A stretch of DNA of 64,000 bases from Pluralibacter sp. UBA7423 (GTDB taxonomy: Bacteria; Pseudomonadota; Gammaproteobacteria; Enterobacterales; Enterobacteriaceae): NCBI GenBank assembly GCA_002470465.1, contig DKMD01000011.1, forward strand, positions 1 through 64,000, read 5' to 3'. A model generated the notes under the pieces. That model ran no database searches and was not told the DNA's origin. It saw only the letters and a list, made by a program, of their open reading frames with translations. Shown piece by piece: positions 26,073-35,113 of this stretch. Made by a program: the position numbers and the translations under genes. Within the stretch, counting starts at the first letter, position 1, and each line of letters starts with the position of its first letter.

Positions 26073-26560
26073 AGCTCTCCCTGACCGTAGAAGCCGATAC
26101 CCTCAACGTCCTGGCCCTCAACATGGGCCGGATCGCTGTAGATATAGATGGTATTGAACTGGCCGACCTGATTAATGTGGTCAGTGATAACGGTTATTCG
26201 CTTCGTGTTGCTGATACCCCCGGGAAGTTGGTTGTTGAAGATCCGCTACCACGTACCGCCCGTCTGAATGGGATCCAGTGCAGTACCGCCCATATCACGT
26301 GTGAGGATAACGCTATTCTCGACCAGGCCACTCTTCAACGCCACGACGGCGGCAACAGTGACTGGATACTGTACACCGGCTACGGTTACCTGCTCAGACT
26401 TAACGCTCGCTTATACCCGGTGCTGGAACTAAAGAGAATGGGATTATCAAAGGGCTGTCGCCGGTTAGTGACCACGCTGATACGACGTTACGGAATCGAT
26501 ATGCTACATCTGGATGCAGCGGGTGACCTGTTGCCGGGTTTTAGCACCTTCGACTGGTAG
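26069..26560 (+). CDS. DUF5983 family protein
   Basis: 163 residues. [39 protein letters not shown] and the end [10 protein letters not shown] match the DUF5983 proteins that follow cbtA in many islands. The ATGA overlap with cbtA indicates translational coupling. Function unknown. Confidence 0.88.
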   Translation: MKLSLTVEADTLNVLALNMGRIAVDIDGIELADLINVVSDNGYSLRVADTPGKLVVEDPLPRTARLNGIQCSTAHITCEDNAILDQATLQRHDGGNSDWILYTGYGYLLRLNARLYPVLELKRMGLSKGCRRLVTTLIRRYGIDMLHLDAAGDLLPGFSTFDW

Positions 26561-26637
26561 TCTCTCCTTCCGACATGCTCAGTCTCTGCAACACATCCAC
26601 TCAGAATAATCACAGCCCTGTATTCACCACACGCATA

Positions 26638-26670
26638 AACGCCAGCCCTCACCGACTGGCGTTTTGCTTT
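26638..26670 (+). terminator. Rho-independent terminator after the cbeA–cbtA–DUF5983 unit
   Basis: Arms AACGCCAG (26638–26645) and CTGGCGTT (26656–26663) followed by a T-rich tail (TTTTGCTTTAT). Confidence 0.85.
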
Positions 26671-26688
26671 ATATAAAGGACATAAACT

Positions 26689-27534
26689 ATGTCAGAACTT
26701 ACTCTCACCGAATCCGAAGTGTTAACCGACAATACTAACGTGATTTGTTCTACCAGTATTGAACGCATCGTCAGCGGGCGTGACGCCGCACTGGCGCAGA
26801 TTGAAGCGCTCATTCAGCAACTTGGCGATATATCAGCCCTGACAGGCACCATCGGCGGAGGCAAATCGAATGAATGGGGAGTACGGCAATACCGTTACGA
26901 CTGCTGGTTGATGGAGAAACCAGAAACAGCGATGAAAGCCATCACCCAAAATATCGATCGCAACATCTGGAAAGACCTGATGAATAAGTCGGGAATGCTG
27001 GCGCTCATGGATGCACAGGCCCGCGACGAGTGGTACAACAGCCTGGAGAAAGACGATATTCCTGCTATCAATGAAGAAAATATTCTTGGCACTTTTAAAC
27101 AATTACATCTGAATAAAGGTGAGGTATTTGAACGTGGTGTGATTAACGTGTTTAAGGGTCTGAGCTGGGATTACAAATCGAACTCGCCGTATCGGTTTGG
27201 GAGAAAGATCATCGTCAATGGTCTCGTGAAACATAACCGCTGGGGATTTGGTCTGAACTGGGGCTGGCAGCGTGATCGCCTGGCCGATCTTGAGCGCATG
27301 CTGATGCTTCTCGATGGAAAACCTGTTCCCGACAACCGTGCTGACGTTACCCGTCGCCTGGGAGACCATATCAATGAGAACAGGTACAGCAATCGTTACG
27401 AGGATGAGATGTTTGTGATGAAGTATTTTCAGAAGGGAACGGCGCATATCACCTTCAAGCGATCAGAGCTGGTCGATAAGCTAAATGACATCATCGCCCG
27501 GCACTATCCGGGGGCGTTGCCCACTAAACAGTAA
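26689..27534 (+). CDS. DUF4942 domain-containing protein
   Basis: 281 residues. The body (QYRYDCWLMEKPETAMKAI, then DRNIWKDLMNKSGMLALMDA, GRKIIVNGLVKHNRWGFGLN) is the DUF4942 pattern found just after cbtA/DUF5983 in CP4-like islands. In some proteins DUF4942 is joined to a DNA methyltransferase domain; no methyltransferase motif is present here. Function unknown. Confidence 0.87.
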   Translation: MSELTLTESEVLTDNTNVICSTSIERIVSGRDAALAQIEALIQQLGDISALTGTIGGGKSNEWGVRQYRYDCWLMEKPETAMKAITQNIDRNIWKDLMNKSGMLALMDAQARDEWYNSLEKDDIPAINEENILGTFKQLHLNKGEVFERGVINVFKGLSWDYKSNSPYRFGRKIIVNGLVKHNRWGFGLNWGWQRDRLADLERMLMLLDGKPVPDNRADVTRRLGDHINENRYSNRYEDEMFVMKYFQKGTAHITFKRSELVDKLNDIIARHYPGALPTKQ

Positions 27535-27545
27535 GGAACCAAATT

Positions 27546-27782
27546 ATGGTATCATTTTCAAACACGGATGGTGCTCACTGCGATTCTGTAAATGGTCAGA
27601 GCACCATGCCATCAAAAACAGTTCAAATGGACGTAAAAATTCCCGTTCAACCGTCAAATTTTGATGCGCTGCAGATGGGGGCCTTACTGGGGGCCTCTAG
27701 TTTTATGAAGCACGATAAAAACCATATCTATCAAATAAATAACACAACCAAATCAATTCCGAGTCCGGGCACCACTATTTAA
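27546..27782 (+). CDS. Small protein whose C-terminus is encoded by the tRNA-derived repeat
   Basis: 78 residues with AAGGA about 9 nt upstream, 11 nt after the DUF4942 gene. No family recognised. The last residues (…SIPSPGTTI) are translated from the copy of the tRNA-Phe 3' end at 27757–27775, so the natural C-terminus was replaced or created when the junction formed. Confidence 0.55.
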   Translation: MVSFSNTDGAHCDSVNGQSTMPSKTVQMDVKIPVQPSNFDALQMGALLGASSFMKHDKNHIYQINNTTKSIPSPGTTI

Positions 27783-27920
27783 AGAACCCGCCCAAAAGGC
27801 GGGTTTTTGCTTTTGTACTTCCGGACTCTGCATCGAATTGGTTCGATGATTCGCCGCAAGCGGCTCACCCTTCGGGCCAGCGCAAAAAACGCGCTGTTCA
27901 AACGCCTTCGGCGTTAGTCC
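27757..27920. repeat. Tandem 160-bp repeat, copy 1, beginning with tRNA-Phe 3' end (att-like)
   Basis: The copy starts with ATTCCGAGTCCGGGCACCA, the last 19 nt of an enterobacterial tRNA-Phe gene, followed by a terminator and about 115 bp rich in short hairpins (GCCGCAAGCGGC, AACGCCTTCGGCGTT). GAGTCCGGGCACCAC recurs at 27761, 27921 and 28081, an exact period of 160 bp. The 5' part of the tRNA is absent. Confidence 0.9.
27785..27808 (+). terminator. Terminator in repeat copy 1
   Basis: AACCCGCC and GGCGGGTT arms around CAAAA, then TTTTT. It is of the same kind as the terminator that follows tRNA-Phe in related genomes. Confidence 0.9.
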
Positions 27921-28080
27921 GAGTCCGGGCACCACTATTTAAAGAACCCGCCCAAAAGGCGGGTTTTTGCTTTTGTGCTTCCGGACTCTGCATCGAATTG
28001 GTTCGATGATTCGCCGCAAGCGGCTCACCCTTCGGGCCAGTGCAAAAAACGCGCTGTTCAAACGCCTTCGGCGTTAGTCC
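27921..28080. repeat. Tandem 160-bp repeat, copy 2
   Basis: Same unit as copy 1, with only scattered base changes (for example TGTACTTCC to TGTGCTTCC). It is joined to copy 1 through GCGTTAGTCCGAGTCC. Confidence 0.92.
27945..27968 (+). terminator. Terminator in repeat copy 2
   Basis: Identical hairpin to copy 1, displaced by 160 bp. Confidence 0.88.
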
Positions 28081-28216
28081 GAGTCCGGGCACCACTCATT
28101 TAAAGAACCCGCCCAAAAGGCGGGTTTTTGCTTTTGTGTTTCCGGACTCTGCATCGAATCTGGTTCGATGATTCGCCGCAAGCGGCTCACCCTTCGGGCC
28201 AGCGCAAAAAACGCGC
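28081..28216. repeat. Tandem repeat, copy 3 (truncated at its right end)
   Basis: Same unit with two single-base insertions (CACTCATTT, GAATCTGG). It breaks off after GCAAAAAACGCG, where unique chromosomal sequence begins. This end probably marks the island boundary. Confidence 0.88.
28106..28129 (+). terminator. Terminator in repeat copy 3
   Basis: AACCCGCC/GGCGGGTT hairpin with T-tail, as in the other copies. Confidence 0.88.
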
Positions 28217-28463
28217 AATCGATACAACTAATCGGTTTCAACATTTTCTTAGCTTATCGTTTTAATCGATCAATAATGAATATTCGATCGTTTTTGACAA
28301 TCAAAACGCGAAAGCGTAGGATCTGATCTACTCTATAAGTTATTTACCGTTTTCCTGTCGCCATTTTCATTATTAATAACCGTAATTTATTTCCAACAAT
28401 TCCTTAACATACTGTGCGATCGATACCCCACAGTCAGCATCATATGAAAGTCTGGAGTAATCT
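28217..28463 (+). promoter_or_regulatory. Promoter region of the diguanylate cyclase gene, with TCGATCG-type motifs
   Basis: AT-rich, with CAATCGATAC, TTATCGTTTTAATCGATCAA, TTCGATCGTTTTTGAC and GCGATCGATACC words, similar to the cluster at 19340–19460. No exact -10/-35 pair could be fixed. Confidence 0.45.
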
Positions 28464-29957
28464 GTGATCGAGAGTTTGAATTTCAGAAGGCCAATTAACA
28501 TTTGCTTCTCGGTCATAGCCGCGACGTTTATTTTAGTCAGCCTTCTGATTGCCCATTTACAATGGTCAGCATCTGAAGAGGCCTACAAAAAACAAAACAG
28601 GGTATATATCAACAATATAGCTGCATTTATGGATACGTATCTGGGTGGCTATCAGAATAGCGTAAGGGAAATGGCGAGAATTGCTGCTGACCAACATAAA
28701 TTTGAAGACGACGCTGACGGCAGTCGTGAGCTGAGAAGCTGGATGATCGAGCGCCTGCGCATCTTGCCGGATGCAATCTCAATCATTCATGCGGATAGCC
28801 AGGGGCGTTTCATTCGCTTGCCCTATATTGAAGGTGCTTCCAGCTGGGATCCACGCAAGGAGCCCTGGTTTACCATCTCAATTGAAGATTCTGACGAAGC
28901 ACATTTCACGATTAGCAGAGATCCTTTCGCTAACAAAGAGCGAGTGATCACCATATCTCTTCCCGTCATCAATGGCACAGATGGCTCCAATAATGGCGTG
29001 CTGGCGCTCAATCTGGATATTGATAAAAGCACAAAGATATTGGATAGCATCGTCCCGCCAACAAAAAGCAGAACCTTTGTGATGAACCGTGATGGAGAAA
29101 TGGTCATCAACCCAGGCTACCCGATTGATCCGGCAAAACTCAAAGCCCTCGCTCGTTACGCCCGGGATTATCGGGGTGATTTTGTCATGGATTCACACTA
29201 TTACGCTTACCGTTCCATCGCATCACAATCGTGGCTGGTCGTGCATGAAGTGGATGAAAAAGAGCTTAACGGTCTGCTCTGGAATCAATGCCTCAATATT
29301 TTCTGGGGGATGTTGTTTACGCTGGTGGTGCTGTTCTTCTGCTGGTGGGCAACCCGCGCAGCGATGAATACCATTTTTATGCACATTGCCACCAGCATCA
29401 GGAACGGCGCAATCAAGCCCGCGGCTGTCGAAGAGATGATATTTGAAGAAATACATAATTCGCGGCAGCGACAGGAAAAAATATCGCATGAAGCCCTGAC
29501 GGACGCATTAACCGGACTGAAAAATCGACGTTCATTTGATGCTGATGTCGTGCAATATAATAACGAACCGCTGACATACCTCGCCCTCATCGATATTGAT
29601 AATTTTAAAAAAGTTAACGATACATGGGGCCATGCGGTAGGCGATATGGTGCTTAAAACCGTCTCTGAATTAGGCCTGCGGTTACGCGGGCTGGAGAATA
29701 TCACCCTCTATCGTTACGGTGGTGAAGAAATAGCCGTTCTGTTTAAAGGTATCTCACAGGAAAAAGCACAAAGTTATCTCGAGAAATGGCGGATAACAGT
29801 CAGCACCCGTAAGTTCAGAGAAAATGACCTGAAGATCTCTTTTAGTGCAGGGCTATCTAAAATGGGCGGTGCATCACTTCCCGAGGTGATTGCACGCGCC
29901 GATAAGCTGTTATATCAGGCAAAGAAAACGGGTAAAAACAAAATTATTGCCAGTTAG
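28464..29957 (+). CDS. Membrane diguanylate cyclase with dCache sensor domain
   Basis: 497 residues from a GTG start (GGAG 8 nt upstream). TM1 at about 12–33, a periplasmic dCache_1-type sensor at about 35–275, TM2 at about 277–297, then a C-terminal GGDEF domain. The active-site loop is GGEE at residues 419–422 (RYGGEEIAVLF), and DIDNFKKVNDTWGHAVGD supplies the metal and GTP sites, so it should make c-di-GMP. No canonical RxxD inhibition site precedes the loop (RGLE instead). The ligand is unknown. An EAL-like gene follows about 80 nt downstream. Confidence 0.9.
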   Translation: MIESLNFRRPINICFSVIAATFILVSLLIAHLQWSASEEAYKKQNRVYINNIAAFMDTYLGGYQNSVREMARIAADQHKFEDDADGSRELRSWMIERLRILPDAISIIHADSQGRFIRLPYIEGASSWDPRKEPWFTISIEDSDEAHFTISRDPFANKERVITISLPVINGTDGSNNGVLALNLDIDKSTKILDSIVPPTKSRTFVMNRDGEMVINPGYPIDPAKLKALARYARDYRGDFVMDSHYYAYRSIASQSWLVVHEVDEKELNGLLWNQCLNIFWGMLFTLVVLFFCWWATRAAMNTIFMHIATSIRNGAIKPAAVEEMIFEEIHNSRQRQEKISHEALTDALTGLKNRRSFDADVVQYNNEPLTYLALIDIDNFKKVNDTWGHAVGDMVLKTVSELGLRLRGLENITLYRYGGEEIAVLFKGISQEKAQSYLEKWRITVSTRKFRENDLKISFSAGLSKMGGASLPEVIARADKLLYQAKKTGKNKIIAS

Positions 29958-30039
29958 TGTCGATACATTTACTCAGCTCATTTAAGTTGGGCCGTTTTTA
30001 GGTCGTTTTACGCTTTGTTGTTGTGATCATGAGGCTGGC

Positions 30040-30804
30040 ATGGAAAAAAGTATTCATTTTGTGATGCAATGTGTCGAAAAAAATAAACTCTATGCGGGTA
30101 TCGATTTTGTCATTCAACCCATTTTCGATCTCTCACGGTTTGTCTGCATCGGGGGCGAGATCCTGGTGAGAGGAACTCATCGCCGTCATATTGTGCCTCC
30201 TCATTTATTTATCGGTGAACTGGAAATGAACGGTGGGATCGTGTCGATGGGCGATTACATCATGGCCCAGGCCTTTCGCTATATTGCTGACCAGCTGCCG
30301 GAAGTACGGGACAAACAGCTCTTCACGCTCAATATTTCCTGGGTGCAGCTGCAGGATGCCAGTTTCGCTAAACGTGCATTAAGCATGCTTGCCCGATATA
30401 ACCTCACGCCGCGCCATATCGTCTTTGAGATTACGGACAGCGATCTCCAGCCCAACGAGCAGGTTAGCCTGAATCTGCACGCCCTGCATGATGCCGGAGC
30501 TAACCTGGCATGGGACGGCATCGGCAGTCTGGAGAAACTGCAATCTCGGCTGGCGCTCTATACACCTGATTATGTGAAACTGGATCGAAGCTGTCTCGCC
30601 TCCGACAAACTCGGGCATACCTTCACCATGCTGGAATATATTGCGAACTGGGATGTTGACGTCATTATCGAAGGTATCGAAAACTACACCCACGTTTCGA
30701 CGATGCTACGCCATGGGGTTCAGTATGGTCAGGGCTATCTGTTTTCTCGCCCGGTTAGCAAGGAAGCGTTTCACCAGCAATATATGCAGCCAGAACTCGG
30801 ATAA
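30040..30804 (+). CDS. EAL-domain protein with altered active site
   Basis: 254 residues, a stand-alone EAL domain without membrane segments. The signature EAL reads EIL (GGEILVRG). Retained family positions include the asparagine in LNIS, the glutamate in FEITD, the lysine in YVKLDRS, the glutamate in IEGIEN and the GQGYLFSRP end. The metal-binding DDFG stretch, however, is WDGI (LAWDGIGSLE), losing the first aspartate. It is therefore probably catalytically weak or inactive and may act by protein contact, as E. coli YdiV does. It may be co-transcribed with the diguanylate cyclase. Confidence 0.85.
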   Translation: MEKSIHFVMQCVEKNKLYAGIDFVIQPIFDLSRFVCIGGEILVRGTHRRHIVPPHLFIGELEMNGGIVSMGDYIMAQAFRYIADQLPEVRDKQLFTLNISWVQLQDASFAKRALSMLARYNLTPRHIVFEITDSDLQPNEQVSLNLHALHDAGANLAWDGIGSLEKLQSRLALYTPDYVKLDRSCLASDKLGHTFTMLEYIANWDVDVIIEGIENYTHVSTMLRHGVQYGQGYLFSRPVSKEAFHQQYMQPELG

Positions 30805-30971
30805 GGCATTCCCGATATGTTTCAAAAAACGCCTGAGTAAATAAAGAAAAACCGGGCATCAGCAGCACCGTTTGCGTTTCTCCTCCCTCTTCCACAGGCG
30901 TATCCTACACTTACAACGTTAAGTTCTTCAGGGAACCCGTACTGTTTGTATGATGCATAAGAGATAACGCC

Positions 30972-31904
30972 ATGGAATTAAAGGATTATTACGCCATTAT
31001 GGGCGTGAAGCCGACGGACGATCTCAAGACGATTAAGACCGCCTACCGCCGACTCGCCCGCAAGTATCACCCCGACGTCAGCAAAGAGCCCGATGCCGAA
31101 GCGCGCTTTAAGGAAGTGGCCGAGGCTTGGGAAGTACTCAGCGATGAACAGCGCCGCTCGGAATATGACACCCTCTGGCAGCACCGTAACGACCCGCAGT
31201 TCCACCAGCAGGCGCACGCCGGCTCCGGTCAGCAGCACGGCTACAGTCAGGAAGAGTTCGATGACATCTTTTCCTCAATCTTCGGCCAGCGCGCCCAGCA
31301 ATCTCACCAACGCCATACCGCTCGCGGTCACGATGTGGAAATTGAGGTCGCCGTCTTCCTTGAGGAGACGCTCGAGGCCCACACTCGCCCTATCAGCTAT
31401 AAGCTCCCTGTCTACAACGTGTTCGGCATCGTCGAGCAGGAAATCCCGAAAACGCTCAACGTCAAAATCCCGGCAGGCGTCGGCGACGGGCAGCGCATCC
31501 GCCTGAAGGGCCAGGGCACGCCGGGCGAAAACGGCGGACCGGCGGGCGATCTGTGGCTCATCATCCGCATTGCTCCGCATCCGCTGTTTGATATCGTCGG
31601 CCACAACCTGGAAATCGTGCTACCGCTTGCGCCGTGGGAAGCCGCGCTGGGAACGAAAGTCACCGTACCGACGCTCAAGGATTCCATTCTGCTGACCATT
31701 CCACCAGGCAGTCAGGCCGGGCAGCGGCTGCGCATCAAGGGCAAAGGCCTGGTGAACAAACAGCACACCGGCGATCTGTTCGCGGTGATAAAAATCGTGA
31801 TGCCGCCGAAAGGCGATGAGAAAACGGCCGCGCTGTGGCAACAGTTGGCAGATGCACAATCCACCTTTGAGCCACGCCAGCAGTGGGGGAAAAATCATGG
31901 CTAA
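30972..31904 (+). CDS. cbpA: Curved DNA-binding protein CbpA (DnaJ-like co-chaperone)
   Basis: 310 residues. The J domain (1–70) has the HPD motif in KYHPDVSK; a G/F-like linker follows, then two C-terminal beta domains ([40 protein letters not shown]) without the DnaJ zinc finger. CbpA binds curved DNA in stationary phase and stimulates DnaK. It overlaps its modulator gene cbpM by 8 nt, as in E. coli. Confidence 0.95.
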   Translation: MELKDYYAIMGVKPTDDLKTIKTAYRRLARKYHPDVSKEPDAEARFKEVAEAWEVLSDEQRRSEYDTLWQHRNDPQFHQQAHAGSGQQHGYSQEEFDDIFSSIFGQRAQQSHQRHTARGHDVEIEVAVFLEETLEAHTRPISYKLPVYNVFGIVEQEIPKTLNVKIPAGVGDGQRIRLKGQGTPGENGGPAGDLWLIIRIAPHPLFDIVGHNLEIVLPLAPWEAALGTKVTVPTLKDSILLTIPPGSQAGQRLRIKGKGLVNKQHTGDLFAVIKIVMPPKGDEKTAALWQQLADAQSTFEPRQQWGKNHG

Positions 31905-32193
31905 TGTGACACTCACTTTCACCGTGACGGAGTTTTGTCTGCACACCGGCGTCTCCGAAGAGGAGCTCGACGAAATTGTGGGTCTGGGCGTCATTGAACC
32001 CGACACCGGCACTGACAAATGCTGGCTGTTTGACGATCGCGCAGTCACCATCGTGCATCGCGCGCTCCGCCTGCGCCGCGAACTGGCGCTCGACTGGCCT
32101 GGCATCGCCGTGACCCTGACGCTGCTCGAGGAGAATGAACGCCTGAAGCAGGAAAACCGGCTGCTGCTCCAGCGGCTTGGGCGCTATCTCTGA
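31897..32193 (+). CDS. cbpM: Chaperone modulator CbpM
   Basis: 98 residues from ATG 31897 inside the end of cbpA. The sequence ([20 protein letters not shown]; a C-terminal helix [16 protein letters not shown]) is CbpM, a MerR-fold protein that binds the J domain of CbpA and inhibits both its chaperone and DNA-binding activity. Confidence 0.94.
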   Translation: MANVTLTFTVTEFCLHTGVSEEELDEIVGLGVIEPDTGTDKCWLFDDRAVTIVHRALRLRRELALDWPGIAVTLTLLEENERLKQENRLLLQRLGRYL

Positions 32194-32213
32194 CGGACAC
32201 CCTTTGACACAAA

Positions 32214-32240
32214 GCCAGCCTGCGGGCTGGCCCATTTTCG
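32214..32240 (+). terminator. Likely terminator after cbpAM
   Basis: Arms GCCAGCC (32214–32220) and GGCTGGC (32225–32231), followed by CCATTTT; the U-tract is short. Confidence 0.55.
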
Positions 32241-32292
32241 CCCACCTTCCTTTATACTTCCTCCATTCCTTTGCAGACGACGCATTCTCATC

Positions 32293-33255
32293 ATGACGAC
32301 TTTTGTTGCCAGACGTGACTGGCGTATCCCGGCAGCCATGGTGCTTATCACCATACTGATAGCCCTCGCCTTCCAGCTGCACGCCCACTGGCCCGCCTTT
32401 CTTCAGTGGTGTCTCGCCACGCAAATCACGTTGCACCGCTATCTGGTGATGTACCTGCTGCAGCTAAATAACCACCAGTACAGCGGCGGCCTGTGGCTGC
32501 TGGTTGGCTCGTTCATCTATGGTGTGCTGCACGCCATCGGCCCAGGCCACGGCAAGTTTATTGTCACAACCTATCTCAGCACCCACCAGGAGAGCCAGAT
32601 GGCCGCACGTGTCGTGCCGTTTATCGGCAGCCTGATGCAGGGCGTCAGCGCTATTGCGTTCGTGTTTATTCTGGCGGTAGGAATGAATCTGGCCTCCGGC
32701 GATCTCAGTGAAAGCCGCTGGTATATCGAGAAGATCAGCGCCGTGCTGATCGGCAGCTTCGGGGCTTTCGTCATCTGGCAAACGCTGAAAAGCCTTAAGC
32801 CTGAGACCATGAATATTCACAGCCTGACGCCAGTACGGGATCACGTTCACGGTGCGGAATGCGGCTGCGGCCATCATGGCGTGGGCACCGATCTCACTCA
32901 TGCCGACTGGAAAACCCGTGCGGGCATCGTGCTGGCCATCGGCGCGCGCCCTTGCAGTGGAGCGATCATGATTCTGCTGTTCTCCAATGCGCTCGGGATC
33001 GTCACCTGGGGGATCATGGCCGTGATGACGATGGCGTTTGGCACTGCGCTTTCAATTTTCGGCCTGTCTCTGGCGGTTCGCTACGCCCGCGAGCGCACGG
33101 TGGCGTGGTTTGGTGAGGGTTCGGAGCAGATTCGCTGGCTGGTACCCACGGTGAAAATCATCGGCGGAGCGCTGATTATCCTCTTTGCCGTGGTGCTGTT
33201 TTTGACGGTCATTCCGATCAGCGCCAACGGCGACTACATCGCCGCAGGCTGTTAA
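32293..33255 (+). CDS. Nickel/cobalt transporter, NiCoT/RcnA-like
   Basis: 320 residues with about 6–7 membrane helices. The motif VLHAIGPGHGKFIV near residue 78 and the later IGARPCSGAIMILLFS are the signature of the NicO/RcnA family of nickel and cobalt exporters. A cytoplasmic loop is rich in His and Cys (HVHGAECGCGHHG), consistent with metal binding. It is distinct from rcnA itself and more like the ZevB/YohM-type relatives, so the metal is not certain. It is convergent with proP across a BIME. Confidence 0.85.
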   Translation: MTTFVARRDWRIPAAMVLITILIALAFQLHAHWPAFLQWCLATQITLHRYLVMYLLQLNNHQYSGGLWLLVGSFIYGVLHAIGPGHGKFIVTTYLSTHQESQMAARVVPFIGSLMQGVSAIAFVFILAVGMNLASGDLSESRWYIEKISAVLIGSFGAFVIWQTLKSLKPETMNIHSLTPVRDHVHGAECGCGHHGVGTDLTHADWKTRAGIVLAIGARPCSGAIMILLFSNALGIVTWGIMAVMTMAFGTALSIFGLSLAVRYARERTVAWFGEGSEQIRWLVPTVKIIGGALIILFAVVLFLTVIPISANGDYIAAGC

Positions 33256-33257
33256 GA

Positions 33258-33356
33258 GAATTGCCCGGTGACGCAGGCTTACCGGGCCTACAAAACATCA
33301 CAGCATGTTGATGTTGTAGGCCGGATAAGCAAAGCGCCATCCGGCAATACAGCGCT
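33258..33356. repeat. REP/BIME element between the transporter gene and proP
   Basis: Two inverted REP units (GCCCGGTGACGC…TTACCGGGCCTAC and TGTAGGCCGGATAAGC…GCCATCCGGC) between convergent genes; it may also act as terminator. Confidence 0.85.
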
Positions 33357-33364
33357 TCAGGAAA

Positions 33365-34867
33365 TTATTCGTTAATGCGCGGATGCTGGTCCACCAGCGT
33401 TGAGCGTTTCGCCTGCAGCTCTTCAATCTCTGCATCAATATCTTCAATTTTCTGTTCGATATTGTCGTGATGCTCACGCAGAATTTCCTTCGCTTCCTGA
33501 ATATCCGATGCCGCAGGGGTTGCGCCCTTCAGCGGTCGGTTGGCGGTTTCCTTCATGGTGATACCGGTCAGCAGTCCAACAACCGCAATCACCATCAGGT
33601 AATACGCAGGCATCATCAGATTCTGCGTGAACTCCACCAGCCATGCCGCCAGCGTTGGCGTCAGACCCGCAATCAGCACCGAAATGTTGAATGCGCTCGC
33701 CAGCGCGCTATAGCGGATATGCGTCGGGAACATCGCAGGCAACGACGACGCCATTACGCCGATAAAGCAGTTGAGGATCACCGCCAGCAGCAGCAAACCG
33801 GCAAAAATCAGCGCGGTCACGTTGCTGTTAATCATAATAAATGCCGGAATCGCACAGACGAACAGCAGCACGCTGCCCACCAGAATGAACGGACGACGGC
33901 CAAAACGGTCGCTCAGCATCCCGATAATCGGCTGCACAAACAGCATCCCGACCATGATGGCGATAATAATCAGCACGCCGTGGTCTTCAGAGTAATGCAG
34001 GTTGTGTGACAGGTAGCTCGGCATGTAGGTCAGCAGCATGTAGTAGGTGACGTTAGTTGAAATCACCATCCCCACGCAGACCAGCAGTGCACGCCAGTGC
34101 TTGGTTGCAATCTCTTTAAACGAGACTTTCGGCCCTTCCTGCAGACCCTGACGATCGCCCTGCTCCATTTTATCAACGTGCTGCTGGAACGCCGGGGTCT
34201 CTTCCAGCGCATGACGCAGGTAGAGGCCGATGATCCCAAGCGGCAGCGCCAGGAAGAACGGCAGACGCCAGCCCCAGTCGAGGAAGTTATCTTCACCAAC
34301 AATGGTGGAGATCAGCACCACCAGGCCGGCACCGAGCACGAAGCCCGCAATCGAACCAAAGTCGAGCCAGCTGCCCATAAAGCCACGTTTACGGTCCGGA
34401 GAATACTCCGCCACGAAAATCGACGCGCCGGTGTACTCACCGCCTACCGAGAAGCCCTGTGCCATCTTACACAGCAGCAGCAGGATCGGTGCCCAGATAC
34501 CAATCGTGGCGTAACCCGGTATCAGACCGATACAGAAGGTACTGAGCGACATGATAATAATGGTGATGGAGAGTATTTTCTGACGACCGTATTTATCGCC
34601 TAACATCCCGAAGAACAGACCGCCAAGGGGGCGGATCAGGAAGGGAACGGAAAAGGTCCCTAAAGCGGCAATCATCTGAACGCCGGGATCGGCATCCGGG
34701 AAGAAGACCTTACCGAGGGCATAAGCCACAAAGCCATAAACACCGAAATCGAACCATTCCATCGCATTACCGAGCGACGCGGCGGTAATCGCCTTGCGCA
34801 GCTTGCTGTCGTCGATGATGGTGACATCGCGCAGCGTAATCGGCTTAACTTTTTTCCTTTTTAGCAT
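33365..34867 (-). CDS. proP: Osmoprotectant/proton symporter ProP
   Basis: 500 residues from ATG 34867, the E. coli length; a longer upstream reading has no merit. A major-facilitator protein with 12 helices: NAMEWFDFGVYGF in helix 1, the GDKYGRQKIL loop between helices 2 and 3 and the DRFGRRP loop between helices 8 and 9. The C-terminal tail (about residues 455–500, heptads such as IQEAKEILREHHDNIEQKIEDI) is the antiparallel coiled coil that tunes the osmotic set-point. It imports proline and glycine betaine at high osmolality. Confidence 0.97.
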   Translation of the reverse strand: MLKRKKVKPITLRDVTIIDDSKLRKAITAASLGNAMEWFDFGVYGFVAYALGKVFFPDADPGVQMIAALGTFSVPFLIRPLGGLFFGMLGDKYGRQKILSITIIIMSLSTFCIGLIPGYATIGIWAPILLLLCKMAQGFSVGGEYTGASIFVAEYSPDRKRGFMGSWLDFGSIAGFVLGAGLVVLISTIVGEDNFLDWGWRLPFFLALPLGIIGLYLRHALEETPAFQQHVDKMEQGDRQGLQEGPKVSFKEIATKHWRALLVCVGMVISTNVTYYMLLTYMPSYLSHNLHYSEDHGVLIIIAIMVGMLFVQPIIGMLSDRFGRRPFILVGSVLLFVCAIPAFIMINSNVTALIFAGLLLLAVILNCFIGVMASSLPAMFPTHIRYSALASAFNISVLIAGLTPTLAAWLVEFTQNLMMPAYYLMVIAVVGLLTGITMKETANRPLKGATPAASDIQEAKEILREHHDNIEQKIEDIDAEIEELQAKRSTLVDQHPRINE

Positions 34868-35113
34868 GTTGTCCTCATTAACTATCGCCGTGAGCGCACA
34901 CCAGGGGAGACGAACGCAAAGGTTCGCGCGGGTGCGGTAGTGGGGCGGTAAAATGGCCGGGCCCCACATTTCAAGCGTAGCAGGTTTACTTACACTGGCT
35001 GCTCACAGCCTGTACAACCGAACCTGTTGACGCCTGCTCTGGCAGTAAAAGATTCTGACCAAAACCTCTATGTATAGTGATACTTCCTTTCTTACCCTAA
35101 CAGCGTTTATATG

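Larger units (their letters stand above)
12133..28216. mobile_element. Genomic island segment with CP4-57/P4-like gene content, right end at tRNA-Phe 3' repeats
   Basis: The genes in this span (AlpA-type regulator, yfjI, yfjQ, ardB, radC-like, DUF987, cbeA/cbtA, DUF5983, DUF4942) are the standard cargo of integrative islands of enterobacteria. The right end carries copies of a tRNA-Phe 3' end, the usual attachment site of such islands. No integrase and no left attachment site are seen, so the left boundary is unknown and may lie beyond the T6SS genes and the window. Confidence 0.65.

Noticed and set aside
27757..27779. Complete tRNA-Phe gene
   Set aside because: Only the last 19 nt (T-arm and acceptor end with CCA) are present; no D-arm or anticodon sequence precedes any copy.
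27753..28095. Two minus-strand frames of about 60 codons (27753–27935 and 27898–28095) with almost identical products
   Set aside because: They are reverse-strand readings of the tandem repeats and cross the terminators and tRNA fragment; the duplication comes from the repeats, not from paralogous genes.
27757..28216. Regular repeats as a possible CRISPR array
   Set aside because: Only three units of 160 bp with no unique spacers; the repeat carries a tRNA 3' end and a terminator, and there are no cas genes.
12133..28216. Prophage
   Set aside because: No capsid, tail, terminase, lysis or portal genes; the content is that of an integrative island or satellite.
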